A stretch of DNA of 64,000 nucleotides from Sepioteuthis lessoniana (lineage: Eukaryota > Mollusca > Cephalopoda > Myopsida > Loliginidae), in assembly GCA_963585895.1 (NCBI GenBank), contig OY757904.1:84652336-84716335 (forward strand). Direction: 5' to 3'. Position numbers and translations under genes: made by a program. Below, piece after piece: positions 1 through 11,894 of this stretch; the first letter of the stretch is position 1; each line of letters opens with the position of its first letter. Below the pieces are notes generated by a model. That model worked only from the letters and a program-made list of their open reading frames with translations, was not told where the DNA came from and ran no database searches.

Positions 1-2420
1 AACAATTTACTTTAGCCTAAGTACGCAGTTTAAAAGTCAAAACAGTACAATTTCAAGCAATTCAGTTTAGCATAAGTACACGGTTTATTTCTATTTGACC
101 CATAGATAGGACCTTATCAGGTGCTACCACTCCAGGCTAGAGTGATCTTGGGAGCAATGACAATGAAGGGATACTCTGCATTCCCCAAAGCTCCAGCATT
201 ACTCAAATCTCACCATCAGAATGTTTTGTGTCATATCCAGGACACATTTTGGTGGCAGCATCTTACTCCTCTGCAAAAGTGCAGTCAGTGTATTCTACAG
301 CCCCGGCTGACTGAGCAAAAAACAATAGGGATTCAAGTGTCAAAACATTTTAGCTTGAACATATAGGATATAAAACCCTATATTCTACAATCCATATAGA
401 AAGCACAAATATGTGAGAAACTCACACACATAAAGCAGATCAAAATTAAATTTTAGAAGAACAAATTAGTAAAAAAAAGTAAATAAGTAGTTTCTGGAAT
501 CTGAATAGACAGAATAGTCACATGTCGGTCTTTTCAACTATGTCCTTGCAGTTGAACTCCATATGAACTTCTTCCACTCAAAAATAAATCTTTCATTTGG
601 GGCTGGTCACATGATTAGAAAATCTATTTATTTCATGCTTTTGACCGCAACCTCAGACAGATCTTTAGATCTCTCTCAGACAGCATGACACAGTCACATA
701 CAGACTCTCAAGACAATCATAGCAAACTCCTTACACTGCTATACATTGCCAGTAAACAACAATTACTAATATTCACAAACATAGTAATGAAGATACACTG
801 GTGGTTATTTCATACATTTTAATATCAACTAAAATTCTATTGCATTACTCTGACAACTGCAAATACACACTTCCAAAAGCAACATTTATGGTTGTGCCGA
901 TAGTAACTTGACCATTTTTTTCTGTCTATTATTTTCTTATGAGATCACTTAGGTCAGATTTCATATGTCTCCACCCTGATACACATACATTCAATAAGTA
1001 GTCAAACATATACTCTGCTCATTTGTGCTTTTACTCTTATGCACACACACACACATTCTCGTCAAGAACTTTTGAATTTTTGGTCTCTTTTGACTGTAAA
1101 GCGCTAAAAACATAAATACAATTGTTAATATGTATATAAATGTTTAACTAATTCAATTTGGTTTTCATCTTATTGTTTTTTTGCATTGTTTTATGAACTT
1201 GTGTTTTATCTGTGGACAGGATACTCGGACATAAATTTTATTTTTTAATCCAGGTAGACTGACCCCACAAACACATTGATTAATTTAAAGCCATTTTAAA
1301 AATGATATTTTTGTTACTTAAGCATCTTGGTGCTGACTGATTACCTGACCACTCACTCTGCTTCTTGTATGTGTGTGTGTGTGTGTATGTGTATGTATGC
1401 AATTACACCCCCACACACACACATAAAAAACTAGAAAGAAAATTTTTTTTATTTATCTATATTTTAATACCATTGTAACTACCTACCTTTGTCTTCAAGA
1501 TTTAGCATGCAATACACTAATAAAGGAAGAGATAGATAGACTAAACTAAGTTTAACCTAAGTCCCCCATGCTCATGCTTTTACTACATGAGAATCATTTT
1601 TAAAATTATTCTTAGCACACCAGCTCTCTACCTGATGACACTTGACAGTGATACTTGTCCCAGCCAACTGTGTTCTACTACACTGAAATACTACAGCAGT
1701 ATTTTTTCAATATCTTTTAATTCCATAGATTTAACTATGGTAAAAAAGCAAATTTCCATATATAAAGTTAAAGATATTAAAATGTAGTGACAGTTTGTAA
1801 ATATCAATACTGATTAACAATTCCTCAGAATCTGCCGCTGTTTGAATTTTTAAAATTATTTTTATATATTTTTAATATTAAAGTGAAAGTTTTGCAGTCT
1901 AACATTGAAGACAAAATGGAATTATTGTATTTGATGGCATATAAGGTGTACTTAAAAAAATGACTAAAAAAAAATTGCCTTGTAAGTTTTTAGCCTTTGA
2001 TTATGAGGATTTTTCTGAGTCATTGATGATGAAAGTTTTGGTTACAGAACACTTAATGTTTTTCACCATTTTCTTGCCATACTTTGGTTTATGTTCAAAT
2101 GTAGTTGTAGCTTGCTTTTTATAAAATGTTTTCCACTTTGTTTTATCTTACAATGTTTTTTTACAGTAATCATCTAGGATATTTTTACTATTGTGATTTC
2201 TGCTTTATGTTCAGAATGCTTTGTAAATCCCTGTTAGCTTGCTTTAAACATTACATGCTATACTAAAATTTTTCCTGGATATGGTCTGTTGAAATAGGGT
2301 GTATCTAATATGCCTGTGTGCCTTTTATACTGTCAAATACAGTACATTTATAATGAAGTTTTAAATTAGTAAAATATTTTTTCAATACTTTGATTTATTT
2401 GATCTATTTTAGTTTATTAT

Positions 2421-2500
<80 letters not shown>

Positions 2501-3138
2501 TGTATATCATTTGTAAATAATATACTGAGCAAGGATTCAAGTTGGTTATGTTACAATCTTTGTTGGCAATTAAAATTTTACACTAAACTATTACAAATGA
2601 TAATTTCTGCTATAAAAAATAAATCTGTATAGTAAAAAAAAGATTTAAATTTCATTTTAAAAAATAGAGTAAAAATCAGAGTGGACAGAATCAAAAAGAA
2701 TAAAATAGTCAATAAAACCTGAATATTTTCAGATAAAAGTATCTTGAAAAATGTTGAGTGAAAGAAAAAGGAAAAAATTTTAAATCATCAAAAAGAAATG
2801 TTGATTACAAGTTGGAAAAATGAGATAAAAATAGATGATGTAGGTGTGAAACAATGGAAAAAATTATTACAGTTGTGTAGGGGAAAAAGATAAAAGAAAC
2901 AAAAAGGAAAATATAAAGTGTAAAAGAAAACGAAAGAAGAATGAAATAAAGAAAAAAATGAATGAAGATAGTTTAAAATAAAAATGAAAATACTCTGAAA
3001 ATAAAAGTATAAAAGAAAGTAAAACAAGACTTAAAGAATGAAGAGAAAACGGATGTAGTTATATTCAGTAAGAATATAACTTGTGAAAAGTTTGGCCAAT
3101 TAACATGATTGCTGTGTGATGAATCATTCTTTGTACTG
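1..3138. other. AT-rich non-coding DNA, no gene seen
   Basis: No open frame here has the look of a protein domain, and I recognise no RNA gene. The DNA is AT-rich with short CA/GT runs near 1043-1056 and 1371-1390 and homopolymer A/T runs. It probably represents intergenic or intronic sequence. The only distinct structure is the long CA microsatellite listed separately. Confidence 0.6.
2430..2499. repeat. (CA)35 dinucleotide microsatellite
   Basis: An uninterrupted run of about 35 CA units follows an alternating purine-pyrimidine stretch (gcatgcgcgc). Such tracts can adopt Z-DNA and are highly length-variable. The poly-His frame read through it is an artefact of the repeat. Confidence 0.97.
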
Positions 3139-3140
3139 TA

Positions 3141-3405
3141 CGAGGTGCATACGATAAATTTCCAGACTTTTTTCGTATGGGCACTTTTATTGATAGTACA
3201 CTCATGAAACTCTAGTCCCCTTCAAAGTAATCTCCTCCGGCTGCAATACACTTGTTGTACCATTCCAACAACTTCTGGAAGGCCCCATGAAAGTCCTCTT
3301 GTGTGAGTATGTCAATGACCTTCGTTACAGCCTCTTTCATCTCCTCAATTGTTTCATATCAACAGTCTCCGAGCTTAGGGAATAACCAAAAGTCACAGAT
3401 ACAAT
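3141..3405 (-). mobile_element. mariner-like transposon end with C-terminal transposase remnant
   Basis: Read on the minus strand, the stretch from about 3405 to 3212 encodes the end of a mariner-type transposase. It begins with a degenerate version of the LFPKL motif region and ends in the family's typical terminal motif GGDYFEGD followed by a TAG stop at 3212-3214. Downstream of the stop lies an untranslated end, and the terminal inverted repeat (cgaggtgcatacgataaat) begins directly after a TA dinucleotide at 3139-3140, as expected for a TA target. The other end and most of the transposase, including the catalytic D,D,D residues, are missing, so this is an inactive fragment. Family assignment is from motif recognition. 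Confidence 0.7.
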
Positions 3406-4156
3406 ATTTTGGGGAAAGGAAGTATTACAGTTCTATGTAATATTCTTTGAGAAATTGTTTTTAAATCACAAGTTTCTTTTTCAATGTACATGTTTGAATT
3501 AAATAGTAGTATTAAAGACTATATATGCTGGGTATAGAGAAAAATACAGAGAGAAGACCTTTAACAGATACGTTCTTGAGATGTCAGTGACTGAAGTGAG
3601 AAAGAGAGAACAGCAGATTTCATTACTTTTATTTTTGGTGGAAACATTTCTTTTTTTGGCTTCTGTGAGTTTATAATGTCTCAACAGACTATAGAAGATA
3701 AACATTTATGACTTGACTGAATTAAAAACCTTTCATCTAATCTCTCTGCTACCCATGAATATGAATAAGATAGACACAGAGCTCTGACTTCTCAGTTGCT
3801 AACCAACCTTCACATCATAAAGAACAATAGAACTGATCTACAAACAGCTTTTGGTGTCAAGTCTATAGTATGTGACCACAATTTGTTTTATCCCATCAAC
3901 ACTCTAAAAGTACTCTCTGAAAAAACTTTCATTCTTACTTCCATTCTATTTTTGTACTGTTAATTTTATTTTCTCTATCAAAAGTAAATATATACATCAT
4001 CACACACTGTAAAGGAACTCATTCTTGTTATGTATACAATATTTGTTTATAAGTTATTCAACCTTGCTTATCTTAATGGTGTTTGTTCAACTTTTTAATT
4101 TCCCCAATCTTTATAAACTGGCGATTCTTACTGTATTGCTATCTTGTCAGTGGAAT
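3406..4156. other. non-coding, nothing recognised
   Basis: AT-rich sequence without a domain-like open frame, RNA gene or repeat that I can identify. Short frames on both strands look random. Confidence 0.5.
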
Positions 4157-4194
4157 GTGTGTACACTAACTCTAGATAGAGTTAGTGTACACAC
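4157..4194. repeat. perfect 18-bp inverted repeat with 2-bp loop
   Basis: The arms 4157-4174 (gtgtgtacactaactcta) and 4177-4194 are exact reverse complements separated only by ga. Such a near-perfect palindrome could form a hairpin in RNA or a cruciform in DNA. It is too short a loop for a standard microRNA precursor. It may be the fused ends of a deleted inverted-repeat transposon, but no flanking duplication is evident. Confidence 0.9.
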
Positions 4195-4551
4195 TGCTGA
4201 GAGGTAAGACTCCTCCTCCTTCTCCCCCGCCCCCTAAAAGATGTCCTCTATCTTCATAAACTTCATCTAGTAGTTCAAGGCAGAACTTAATATACTCCAA
4301 GTGAATTCCCTGCTGAGGCAGGTGTAAGACCACCTCCTATGCTTCTTTGGTATAAAGCTAAACTGCATTTGATGGTGAAACTCTAGTTCTGGAGCTCTGA
4401 AGAGTATGGAGTACACCTTCATTATCATCATTCCCAAACCCTCTGAGCTAGAGTGGAAGGACCTTTTAGGGTCCTAGCTATGGGTTGAATAGATCAGTTT
4501 AAAAATTATTTATATTAGTAATACCTGATACCATATAACTATGTGCAAACA

Positions 4552-4668
4552 AATAATAATAATAATAATTATTATTATTATTATTATTATTTCTTCTTCT
4601 TCTTCTTCTTCTTCTTCTTCTTCTTCTTCTTCTTCTTCTTCTTCTTCTTCTTCTTCTTCTTCTTCTTC
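4552..4668. repeat. (AAT)n-(ATT)n-(TTC)26 compound microsatellite
   Basis: About six AAT units run into about seven ATT units, making a self-complementary block. This is followed at 4591-4668 by 26 uninterrupted TTC units. The TTC/GAA tract is a homopurine-homopyrimidine mirror repeat able to form triplex DNA. The poly-Glu, poly-Ile and poly-Ser frames across it are artefacts. Confidence 0.97.
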
Positions 4669-4799
4669 ACTCTTTGTGAGTTTGAGTGACATCATGTGTC
4701 CTCAGGTCTCCACGACTCTTCTAAGTATTCTAGCCAATCTTAACAATGCTGTAGTTTATATGGTTTCAATTCTTCCTTAATCTCACCCAGATGACCAGA

Positions 4800-5185
4800 C
4801 ATTATAATGATCAACAAAAAAAAAGAGAACTTGCAAAATTGTAGACTTTGCTGTCCTGGCTGACCACACAGTAAAATTGAAAGAAAGTGAAAAGAAGGAT
4901 AAATACCTCAATCTTGCTAGGGAATTGAAGAAAGCGTGGAACATAAAAGTAACATTTATACCAATTGTAATTGGTGCTCTTAGTACAGACACCAAAGGAT
5001 TAATACGAGGATTGGAGGACTTGGAAATAAGAGGACGAGTGGAGACCATCTACAGCATTATTGAGATCAGCCAGAATACTGAGAAGAGTCCTGGAGACTT
5101 GAGGAGAGTTGCAGTCACTGAAACTTCAGTGAAAGACCATCAGCTAACACTGATGGGAAAAACTCTCAAGGAGGAGGAGGAGTAG
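4800..5185 (+). pseudogene. 3' end of a non-LTR retrotransposon ORF (C-terminal fragment)
   Basis: This stretch encodes the C-terminal domain found at the end of a widespread invertebrate LINE polyprotein. Recognisable landmarks are KIVDFAV, then LKESEKKDKYLNLARELKK, then FIPIVIGAL and KGLIRGLEDLEIRGR. The copy is 5' truncated, since no RT motifs precede it. The C-terminal segment after about 5050 is diverged from the family, and the frame runs into the GAG/TAG repeat that forms its tail. Assignment rests on memory of the family; the clade (RTE-like) is tentative. Confidence 0.7.
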
Positions 5186-5222
5186 TAGTAGTAGTAGTTG
5201 TAGTAGTAGTAGTAGTAGTAAT
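5168..5222. repeat. GAG/TAG trinucleotide tail
   Basis: Four GAG units pass into about sixteen TAG units with minor interruptions. It sits exactly at the 3' end of the LINE fragment before it, so it is best read as the simple-repeat tail on which that LINE was primed, later expanded. Confidence 0.85.
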
Positions 5223-5510
5223 AGAAAGAAGAAGGAATTTGGCATAGAAAAATATGCCATGCTTATAATGAAAAGCAGGAAAAGAGAAATAATTAAAGGA
5301 ATAGACCTGCCAAATGAGGAAAGAATCAGAATGCTTGGAGAAAAGGAAAACTACAAGTAATATTGGAAGCAAACACCATCAAACTAACAGAGATGAAAGA
5401 AAAAATAAGAAAAGAGTACCTTAGAAGAATGAGAAAACTCCTCGAAATCAAGCTCTACAGCAGAAATATTATTCAAGAGATAAACACCTGGACAGACCAT
5501 CCGTATACAA
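5223..5510 (+). pseudogene. mid-ORF fragment of a related LINE (post-RT region)
   Basis: Translation gives the region that follows the reverse-transcriptase active site in the same LINE family as the previous fragment. Landmarks are IEKYAMLIMKS, IRMLGEKENYK and, after a one-base frame change near 5360, MKEKIRKEYLRR and KLYSRNIIQEINTW. The order (C-terminus first, middle second) shows that these are two independent truncated copies or a rearranged one. No catalytic motif is kept. Confidence 0.65.
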
Positions 5511-7044
5511 ATATGAAGAATCTTAATAAGACATTCATTTCTAAAGTTCCATGGCTCAAAGATATAGAAAAATCTATGGGGATGTTTATTTCCAGTATTA
5601 CAAGTACCATTACAAACTTATTCAGCAGAGCATATTACAGGAACTTTATCATGCTCACATACATACATATAGATGAACAATATATATATATATATTACAT
5701 AACTAAACAGGGAGGGGATGTTGTAGTACTGCATAAAAAACATTCACCTCTATGCACACAAACTGGATGTGACAATGCCGACTTCCACATCTACCAGAAT
5801 AAACGTGTTATCAACACACTTTGTCGTCAACTTTGTTATTACCAATTATTACTAAGACATATCACTTCATGACCCACTCCTAAAAAAATCAATGGCACTT
5901 TCTGGTAGATGTGATATTAACTAATTTTTGTATGCTAATTCATACAACATGAACTATTTTTAATTATGCACTCCTCATTGGTACTCAAGGACACCACCAA
6001 ACTTAATGGATACCCTCCTCAAATACCCTCACAACCCAACTACCTATACAGCAATTTTTAGGATAAAATTAAAATAGACCAAAATTGCAGAAAGTTTGTA
6101 ATCAAAGTTTGACAAACCATTGAAATTCTTGTGCTTCTTTTTCTTTTGTGTTGTTCAAAATAATAGTCTAATATCAGGATATATTTTTAAAATTTAGTTT
6201 ATTGATTATAATCTAAAAAGAATATAGATTTTATTAAGAGTTTCAAAGTACTGTGATCTGTTTTTCCATTTTTATTAAGCTCAAGTTAAACTGGTTCTTA
6301 TAGTTATGATTAGCATACATTTTATAAGTAAAACAGTCAAGTTATTCAATAAACAAACCAAAGCCACCCATAAAAAATTAAAGCTTTTATGAAGAAACTT
6401 AACTTAGTTTTTACCTAGAGATCCCAAGTAGACTAAAATATACTATTTATATACTTAAATATCTATTCTTCTTTGATTAATAACCTGCATATTTTTCAGT
6501 TAACAAGATCTTATGAAAGTTTGCATAATATAACAAGTGTGGATATATGAATCATTAACAAAAAATCCAGTGGAATATTTTGATGAGTGGTCTTGAATTT
6601 CTTGGTTGGTGTTAAGTTAAATTTATGAAAATCATTTAAGAGTTATGTATCTTTATTATAAGAAAATAGTGAACAAACTAGATATTTAATTTACAAAGCT
6701 AAAAAGACGAAGTTTATACTACTCCTCACAAAAAAAAAAAAAAAAACAGCCCAAAAAACTTTTAATGTTTAATAAAGATTATATTTAGAGTTATTTGAAA
6801 ATAAAGACAATTGAATTACTTTTCTGAATGTATAAAAAGATTCACATATATAATGGATAAATCAATATTTCTTTTTATTAGAAAAAAATTTTATGTGATA
6901 AAATTCTTTAAAGATTTTATGTACACAAAAATACTTATCATGATGATTGATTTTTATCTAATAATGAACAGAAACAATGTTTATTGCTAATAATTAAAAA
7001 TAGATTTATTAAGAATAAATAACATTTATTATGATTGATATAAA
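5511..7044. other. AT-rich DNA, no gene seen
   Basis: About 1.5 kb of strongly AT-rich sequence with a run of A at 6729-6746 and a short TA run near 5682. I find no coding, RNA or mobile-element signature. Confidence 0.55.
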
Positions 7045-7232
7045 GAACCAAAACAACTTTCACAGAAATCTATCCATGACATCACAAATTTTGACTATCG
7101 GTCAAATTCTAGAAGGTGTATGTGCAAAAAACCTAAAGGCAACAATATTATTTGTCGACTTCTCTAAAGCCAGAGGGAAGATGGAGCAAATACTACTCGC
7201 CTACGCCCACCCAAAGAAACCATTGCAGCCAT
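7045..7232 (+). pseudogene. RTE-like LINE reverse transcriptase, piece 1 of 4
   Basis: The frame shows TSQILTIGQILEG and ATILFVDFSKA, which are RT fingers/palm motifs of an RTE-like LINE (FVDFSKAFD region, with the D of the first catalytic motif preserved). The copy is 5' truncated: nothing recognisable lies upstream. It stops at 7232 because a SINE is inserted; the RT sequence resumes at 7514. Confidence 0.75.
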
Positions 7233-7503
7233 CATAAAAGTAAAGTAAAGTTGGCGACCTTTGTCGAGGGTGACCCGAAGGCACCCTTTTCAATAGCTAC
7301 CACACCAAGGTGTAGGGGAGGGCGCTACTCCATTCCCTGGATTGCTCCACTTTACCCTTGATCCTTACCTTATAATGCTGAGTGTAAAGCATCAAGTAAC
7401 ATTTTTTGAGTCTTTTTTATGACTCGACCTGGGATTGAACCCCAGTTCCCCGGACCATTGGCAAACACTCTCTACTCATTAAGCCAATGGCCTTTACTTT
7501 TAC
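7233..7503 (-). mobile_element. tRNA-derived SINE
   Basis: The insert is bounded by a 10-bp target-site duplication, ttgcagccat, at 7223-7232 and 7504-7513. Read on the minus strand, it begins with a tRNA-like head. An A-box-like segment (tggcttaatgagtagagag) is followed by a B box (ggttcaatccc, plus-strand complement near 7433-7443). The tail ends in a TTTAC-rich stretch next to 7233. It interrupts the RT frame of the surrounding LINE remnant. SINE type is inferred from the RNA polymerase III boxes and the flanking duplication. Confidence 0.85.
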
Positions 7504-7513
7504 TTGCAGCCAT

Positions 7514-7738
7514 AATGATGCTATATAAAAACATGAAAGTAAAAGTCCGCTCCCCAGATAGAGACACAGACTATTTCAACATCGTAGCAGGTGCTGCAAG
7601 GAGACACATTAGCCCTATATCTCTTTATCATCTGTCTAGACTACATGCTTAGAATGTCTATTGATAAAATGAAAGACAATGATTTCAAGCTGACAAAGGA
7701 AAGAAGCAGATGATACCCCACAAAAACAATTACGAACT
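7514..7738 (+). pseudogene. RTE-like LINE reverse transcriptase, piece 2 of 4
   Basis: The RT frame interrupted by the SINE continues as IMMLYKNMKVKVRSP and DYFNIVAG, then shifts frame before LDYMLRMSIDK and KLTKERSR. The second part of the palm domain, including the YADD motif, is found only at 30.3 kb because a 22.6-kb Gypsy element sits at 7739. At least two frame disruptions show that this copy was already dead. Confidence 0.75.
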
Positions 7739-7804
7739 TATAGAACAACAATAAACAGCACTCACCTTTACAAGCCAAAAGTAACATGGCTGCCTCCTTA
7801 GAAA
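7739..7804 (+). repeat. 5' LTR of Gypsy 1, proximal part
   Basis: Matches the start of the 3' LTR (30031-30096) over its whole length with few differences. The match ends at ccttagaaa, where LINE copy A begins. Confidence 0.8.
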
Positions 7805-8458
7805 TTATTTATTGTAACAAATTTACTAATTTGGCACAAGGCCTAAAAATCGAGGGGGAAGGCTGGTCAGCACTATCCTAAACTCTAACTTAACTAGACT
7901 CATTCACTGACCAATACATATCTCCAAAATGAAAACACCAAAATACCTCAATTAAGCATATCACTATCAAACTATGTTCACCAAAACAACACTAGTGCTC
8001 CATGGACTTCTAAACTTAATCCTATATTTACAGTGTCAGGGGGAGGAGAATAATTTAAAAATTCAAAGAAAGCTATATACAAATATACATATATACAATT
8101 CCCCTATGATGGTTAGTATGGGGTCCCCCTCACATACAAGGCAGAAAGAGGAGTTAACCAGTCGAAAATAGTGCCAAAGGAGAATAGATAAATAAATGGT
8201 AAATAATATAAGTAAACAATAAATAAATGAAATAGGATAAGCACTCCATTGCACTCCTGGAGAACTCCAATTCCTGTCATCTAAAAAGGGGAAGGGAAGG
8301 GAGAGGAGAACAAAAGAAGGGGACAAAAAGAAAAGGGGGGGGCAATGACCTCACATACTCTAGCTAAGTTAACTAAAATTGGACAAACTAAATCAAAATG
8401 GCCTAAAATCTAACTTACCTGGGCTGGGTGGTCATGTCCTTCCGGTAACCCAAGATCC
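7805..8458 (-). other. 3' UTR of LINE copy A
   Basis: About 650 bp that matches the region after the ORF2 stop of copy B (about 14285-14979) almost throughout, with small indels. No terminal poly-A is obvious at the 7805 end. Confidence 0.75.
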
Positions 8459-11400
8459 TTACATCCCTGGGATGTCCAGGCTAAAAATAAGGCCGGCTCC
8501 TACCATGCGACACAAGCGCGCAACAGTCACCCACCTTTCGCCAAACTCCAGTGAAGAGAGTCTCTTTCTCTCAGACCAGATTTTGACTTTGATTTGGTGC
8601 TTAAAAAAGGCCACCAGGGTCTGAGAAGAAAAAGACTCATCCTCGTAGAGTTCCTTCTTTCCTCTTGTCCAAATCACGACACGCATAACGCTGAGTAAAC
8701 AGAGAAACACATAATGTTCCTGTCTGTTCAACTTCAGTACCACATTGCTGCACACAGAACTGGCTTCCAGGACTAGGAACTTTCCATTGAGGATGCGAAC
8801 CATGTAGCCTTCAAGAAGCTTGCACAGCGGCCGCACAACCGGGCAGTGAAAGAAGGCGTGACCAATAGTCTCCTCCAAATCACCGCACCGGCCACACTCT
8901 GGCAAAATAGCCTGTTGCGCTGAAAACAATTTCTTGCCGACCCAGAGGGCATTCCAAATGACCAGCCAAGTGAGGGAAGCCTCGTCGTTATTGAGACACC
9001 TCATCCTGGGGGCCCAAGACCACAACAAGCGACCCTCCACCTCTGTCACACCGAGCTCGCCAATCAGACCATCGCTAGCAGCCCCCCTCACTAAACAACG
9101 ATATAATGCCCTACTTGACAACGGCCAGCTGTCAAAGAGACCTGTCTGCAGCCAAGAGAGAAGTCTCAATACATGCCGGCACTCGCGATAGAAGGAGCAC
9201 TCGCGTCTTGGCAAACGGTGGCCTCCCCGTCAGCTGAATGCACACTTCTTAGTGACAGGAAAGATTGTTTAGCGTCTTCTTTCCAGACACTTCCCGCCAC
9301 CTTATCACATGAACACATCCGGTCTAGGAAAGTAAGGTGCAAAGTATGGGGCCGTGTCTCGACGTTCAGCACACCTAGACCGCCTTCGGAAGGGTGAAGG
9401 TAACAGATCTCCCGTCGCACCAAAGGAAACCTCTTAGCCCAGACGAACTGGAAGAGGATCCTTTCCAGCTTGAATAGGATGGTGGGCGGGATAGGAAGCA
9501 CTGAAAGTCGGTAGACGACAAGGGAGTAGATGTGCGAACAGCACACCTCAGGGAAAGCCGCCTTTGTAGCCACAACTCCGTTGCAGCTACGACCTTTTCC
9601 AGTACTTCCGACCAATTTTTCTCCAATTGAAGATCAGGCCCGAACCAGACGCTGAGTATCTTGTATGGGCCGTCTTTCCAAATGAAGGGGCCAGGAAGAG
9701 CATAGCCTTTCAACGAGCCCACCGCAAGCCGACAGACTTTTCGCGGTTAATCTTGGCCCCTGTCACAGCTTCGTACCTTCCGATTTCTTTGTTCACCTCC
9801 TCCACCTTGGCACTGTTTGTTACAAGCACGCTGACGTCGTCAGCGTATGCAGTGTACCTGGCTACCTCACTGGCGCCAGGTAACGTGAGGCCGCGTAGGG
9901 TCGGGTTCGCCTTTAGCTTGCGCAGAAAAGGCTCTAACGCAAGGATGTAGAGCATGGGCAATAACGGGCAACCTTGACGAAACGATCGAGCCAAAGTAAA
10001 AGGCTCTGACCTTACCCCATTCACCTCCACCATGACTCCAGGGGACGCATAAAGGAGACGTATCCAGGTGCGAAAATGCAACTCGAAGCCAGCCGCAGAC
10101 AAGACAGCCTCCAGAAAAGCATTGTCAACCCTATCAAAGGCCTTGGACTGATCTAAATTGATCAGCGTGGTATTTCCGTCGACTTTTTCTATGATCGTGC
10201 GGACCAGATGAAGACTGTCCTGGATAGTCCTACCCTTCACAGCACAAGTCTGTTCGGGGCAAATCAGACTAGGCAGGATAGTCTGCAAACGGTTGACTAG
10301 GATCTTCACCAAAATCTTTAAGTCAGTGTTTAACATCGCTAAAGGGTGAAAGTTACTAATCCCATCCCCACCATGTTTGTTCTTACGAAGCAACTTCCCT
10401 ATACCCCTGGTGAAGCGTCTGGGTATGATACCCTGCCTCATCCAGTTGTCATTGATGGTAGCCAGTAAGGGGACAAACATGTGCGACAGCCTCAAGTACA
10501 CTTCGTAGGGCAGTCCATCAATTCCAGGAGACTTATCCAGCCCGACCGACTTCAGTGCTTCCCGAATCTCCTCCTCCTTTATGTGCCCCTCACACCCAGC
10601 CGCTTCAGTCGCCAAAAGGCGAGGGAAGTCGGCAAGATAGGTGTCGAACTGAGCAGAGCTCAGTCCAGGCTCCCTGGTAAAAAGTTTCAAGAAATACTGC
10701 CGGAACTCCTTACAGATGGCTTTGTTTGTAGTTCGACGTTGCCGATCCGGCGATGTGACACTGGTGATATGCCGATCTGTCGCATGCCTGAGTTCCTCGG
10801 GCCATATTCGTCGCCTCGCAGGACATTCTTTTTAACCTAGCCCTAACTACCAGAGCTTGGTACTCGTTAACTTGCAAGGAGGCCAGCTCGGCCTTAGCTA
10901 TGTTAACTTGCCCACTATCTCCCGCCAAAACCGCCCTATCTAGCTTATCATAAATCGATCTTTGCTTCGCTACCATACCTGACTTGAGTCTCCTACCATA
11001 GTCTGCAGCAAAGGATCTAATGCTATCCTTAAGGTTAGCCCACCACCTATTTCCCATAATAGCCCCCATCAGTTCCCGCTTTATCATTAGTTCTAGCTGG
11101 TTCCGGAAGTCATCCTCAGCCAAAAGGAAGAATTGAACTTCCTGTAACCAGACATCCTACATCTAGCCTTATCTAACCTAATCGACACACATAAGAATTT
11201 GTGGTCGGAATCTTTGTAGAGATCGAAACTTGGACCACCTAAATAATCTAAGTCGACTCGCTTAACTAACTCTGTCCAAATAGCTATAAAGCTGGGCCGA
11301 GGCGCCCCTACCGGTCCAAGTCCAAACTATCTTATTTGGATTCCTTTTGCGAAATTTGTCAACGAGATCAAGTCGTTGGACAAAATCACGAAAATATCTG

Positions 11401-11894
11401 GCATCCAAGGTATTAGTACCCGCACTAATAGCCCCTCTGTCTAAATTGGGATCAAGGACGGCGTTCCAATCTCCCACTAAAATTACCCGCTTTGATGGAA
11501 CAACGTACGGCTCGATGCACCAGAAAAATGCAGGGAGCTCACTGGTAGCATTGGGCCCATAAACCCCAATCATCCGAAACGCCTTATCCTTTATGGTAAC
11601 ATCCAGAACACAAAGTCTGCCCGCCAGATCTGAAAGAACAAGAGCACACGTAGCGTCCAGACATCTGCTTATCAGCCAGGTAACACCTCTGGAACGACCA
11701 TCAAAATATGCTGAGAAGGACAAATAGTCCCTCGACAGAATACCTTCATGGAAGTTGGAGTCAAAGCGAGTCTCCTGTAAACAACATATATCAATGCCGC
11801 GACGCTGGAGGTATAACAATAAATGGGATCTTCTTGAATCCGACCTCAGGCCGTGGCCATTTAAACTAGCCAGCCTTAAATCCATCATGAACAT
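8459..11894 (-). pseudogene. LINE A ORF2: endonuclease-reverse transcriptase, broken
   Basis: ORF2 encodes the enzyme that nicks target DNA and primes reverse transcription there. The start at 11894 gives an AP-like endonuclease (LASLNGHGLRS, CLQETRFD, VGDWNAVLDP, SYLDRV) up to about 11262. A gap with frame changes follows, then the RT from about 10690: SPGIDGLPYEVY, LINLDQSKAFDRVD, RQGCPL and the catalytic YADD in TAYADDVSVLV. The C-terminal CGRCGDLEETIGHAFFHC region ends at 8459. Frame breaks lie near 11262, 10700, 9700, 9560 and 9215. The last two are shared with copy B. Not translatable as one protein. Confidence 0.85.

Noticed and set aside
2390-2632. Open frame with a long Thr-His repeat
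   Set aside because: It is the CA microsatellite read in one frame.
4510-4780. Poly-Glu/poly-Ile and poly-Ser frames on opposite strands
   Set aside because: Both are translations of the AAT/ATT/TTC microsatellite.
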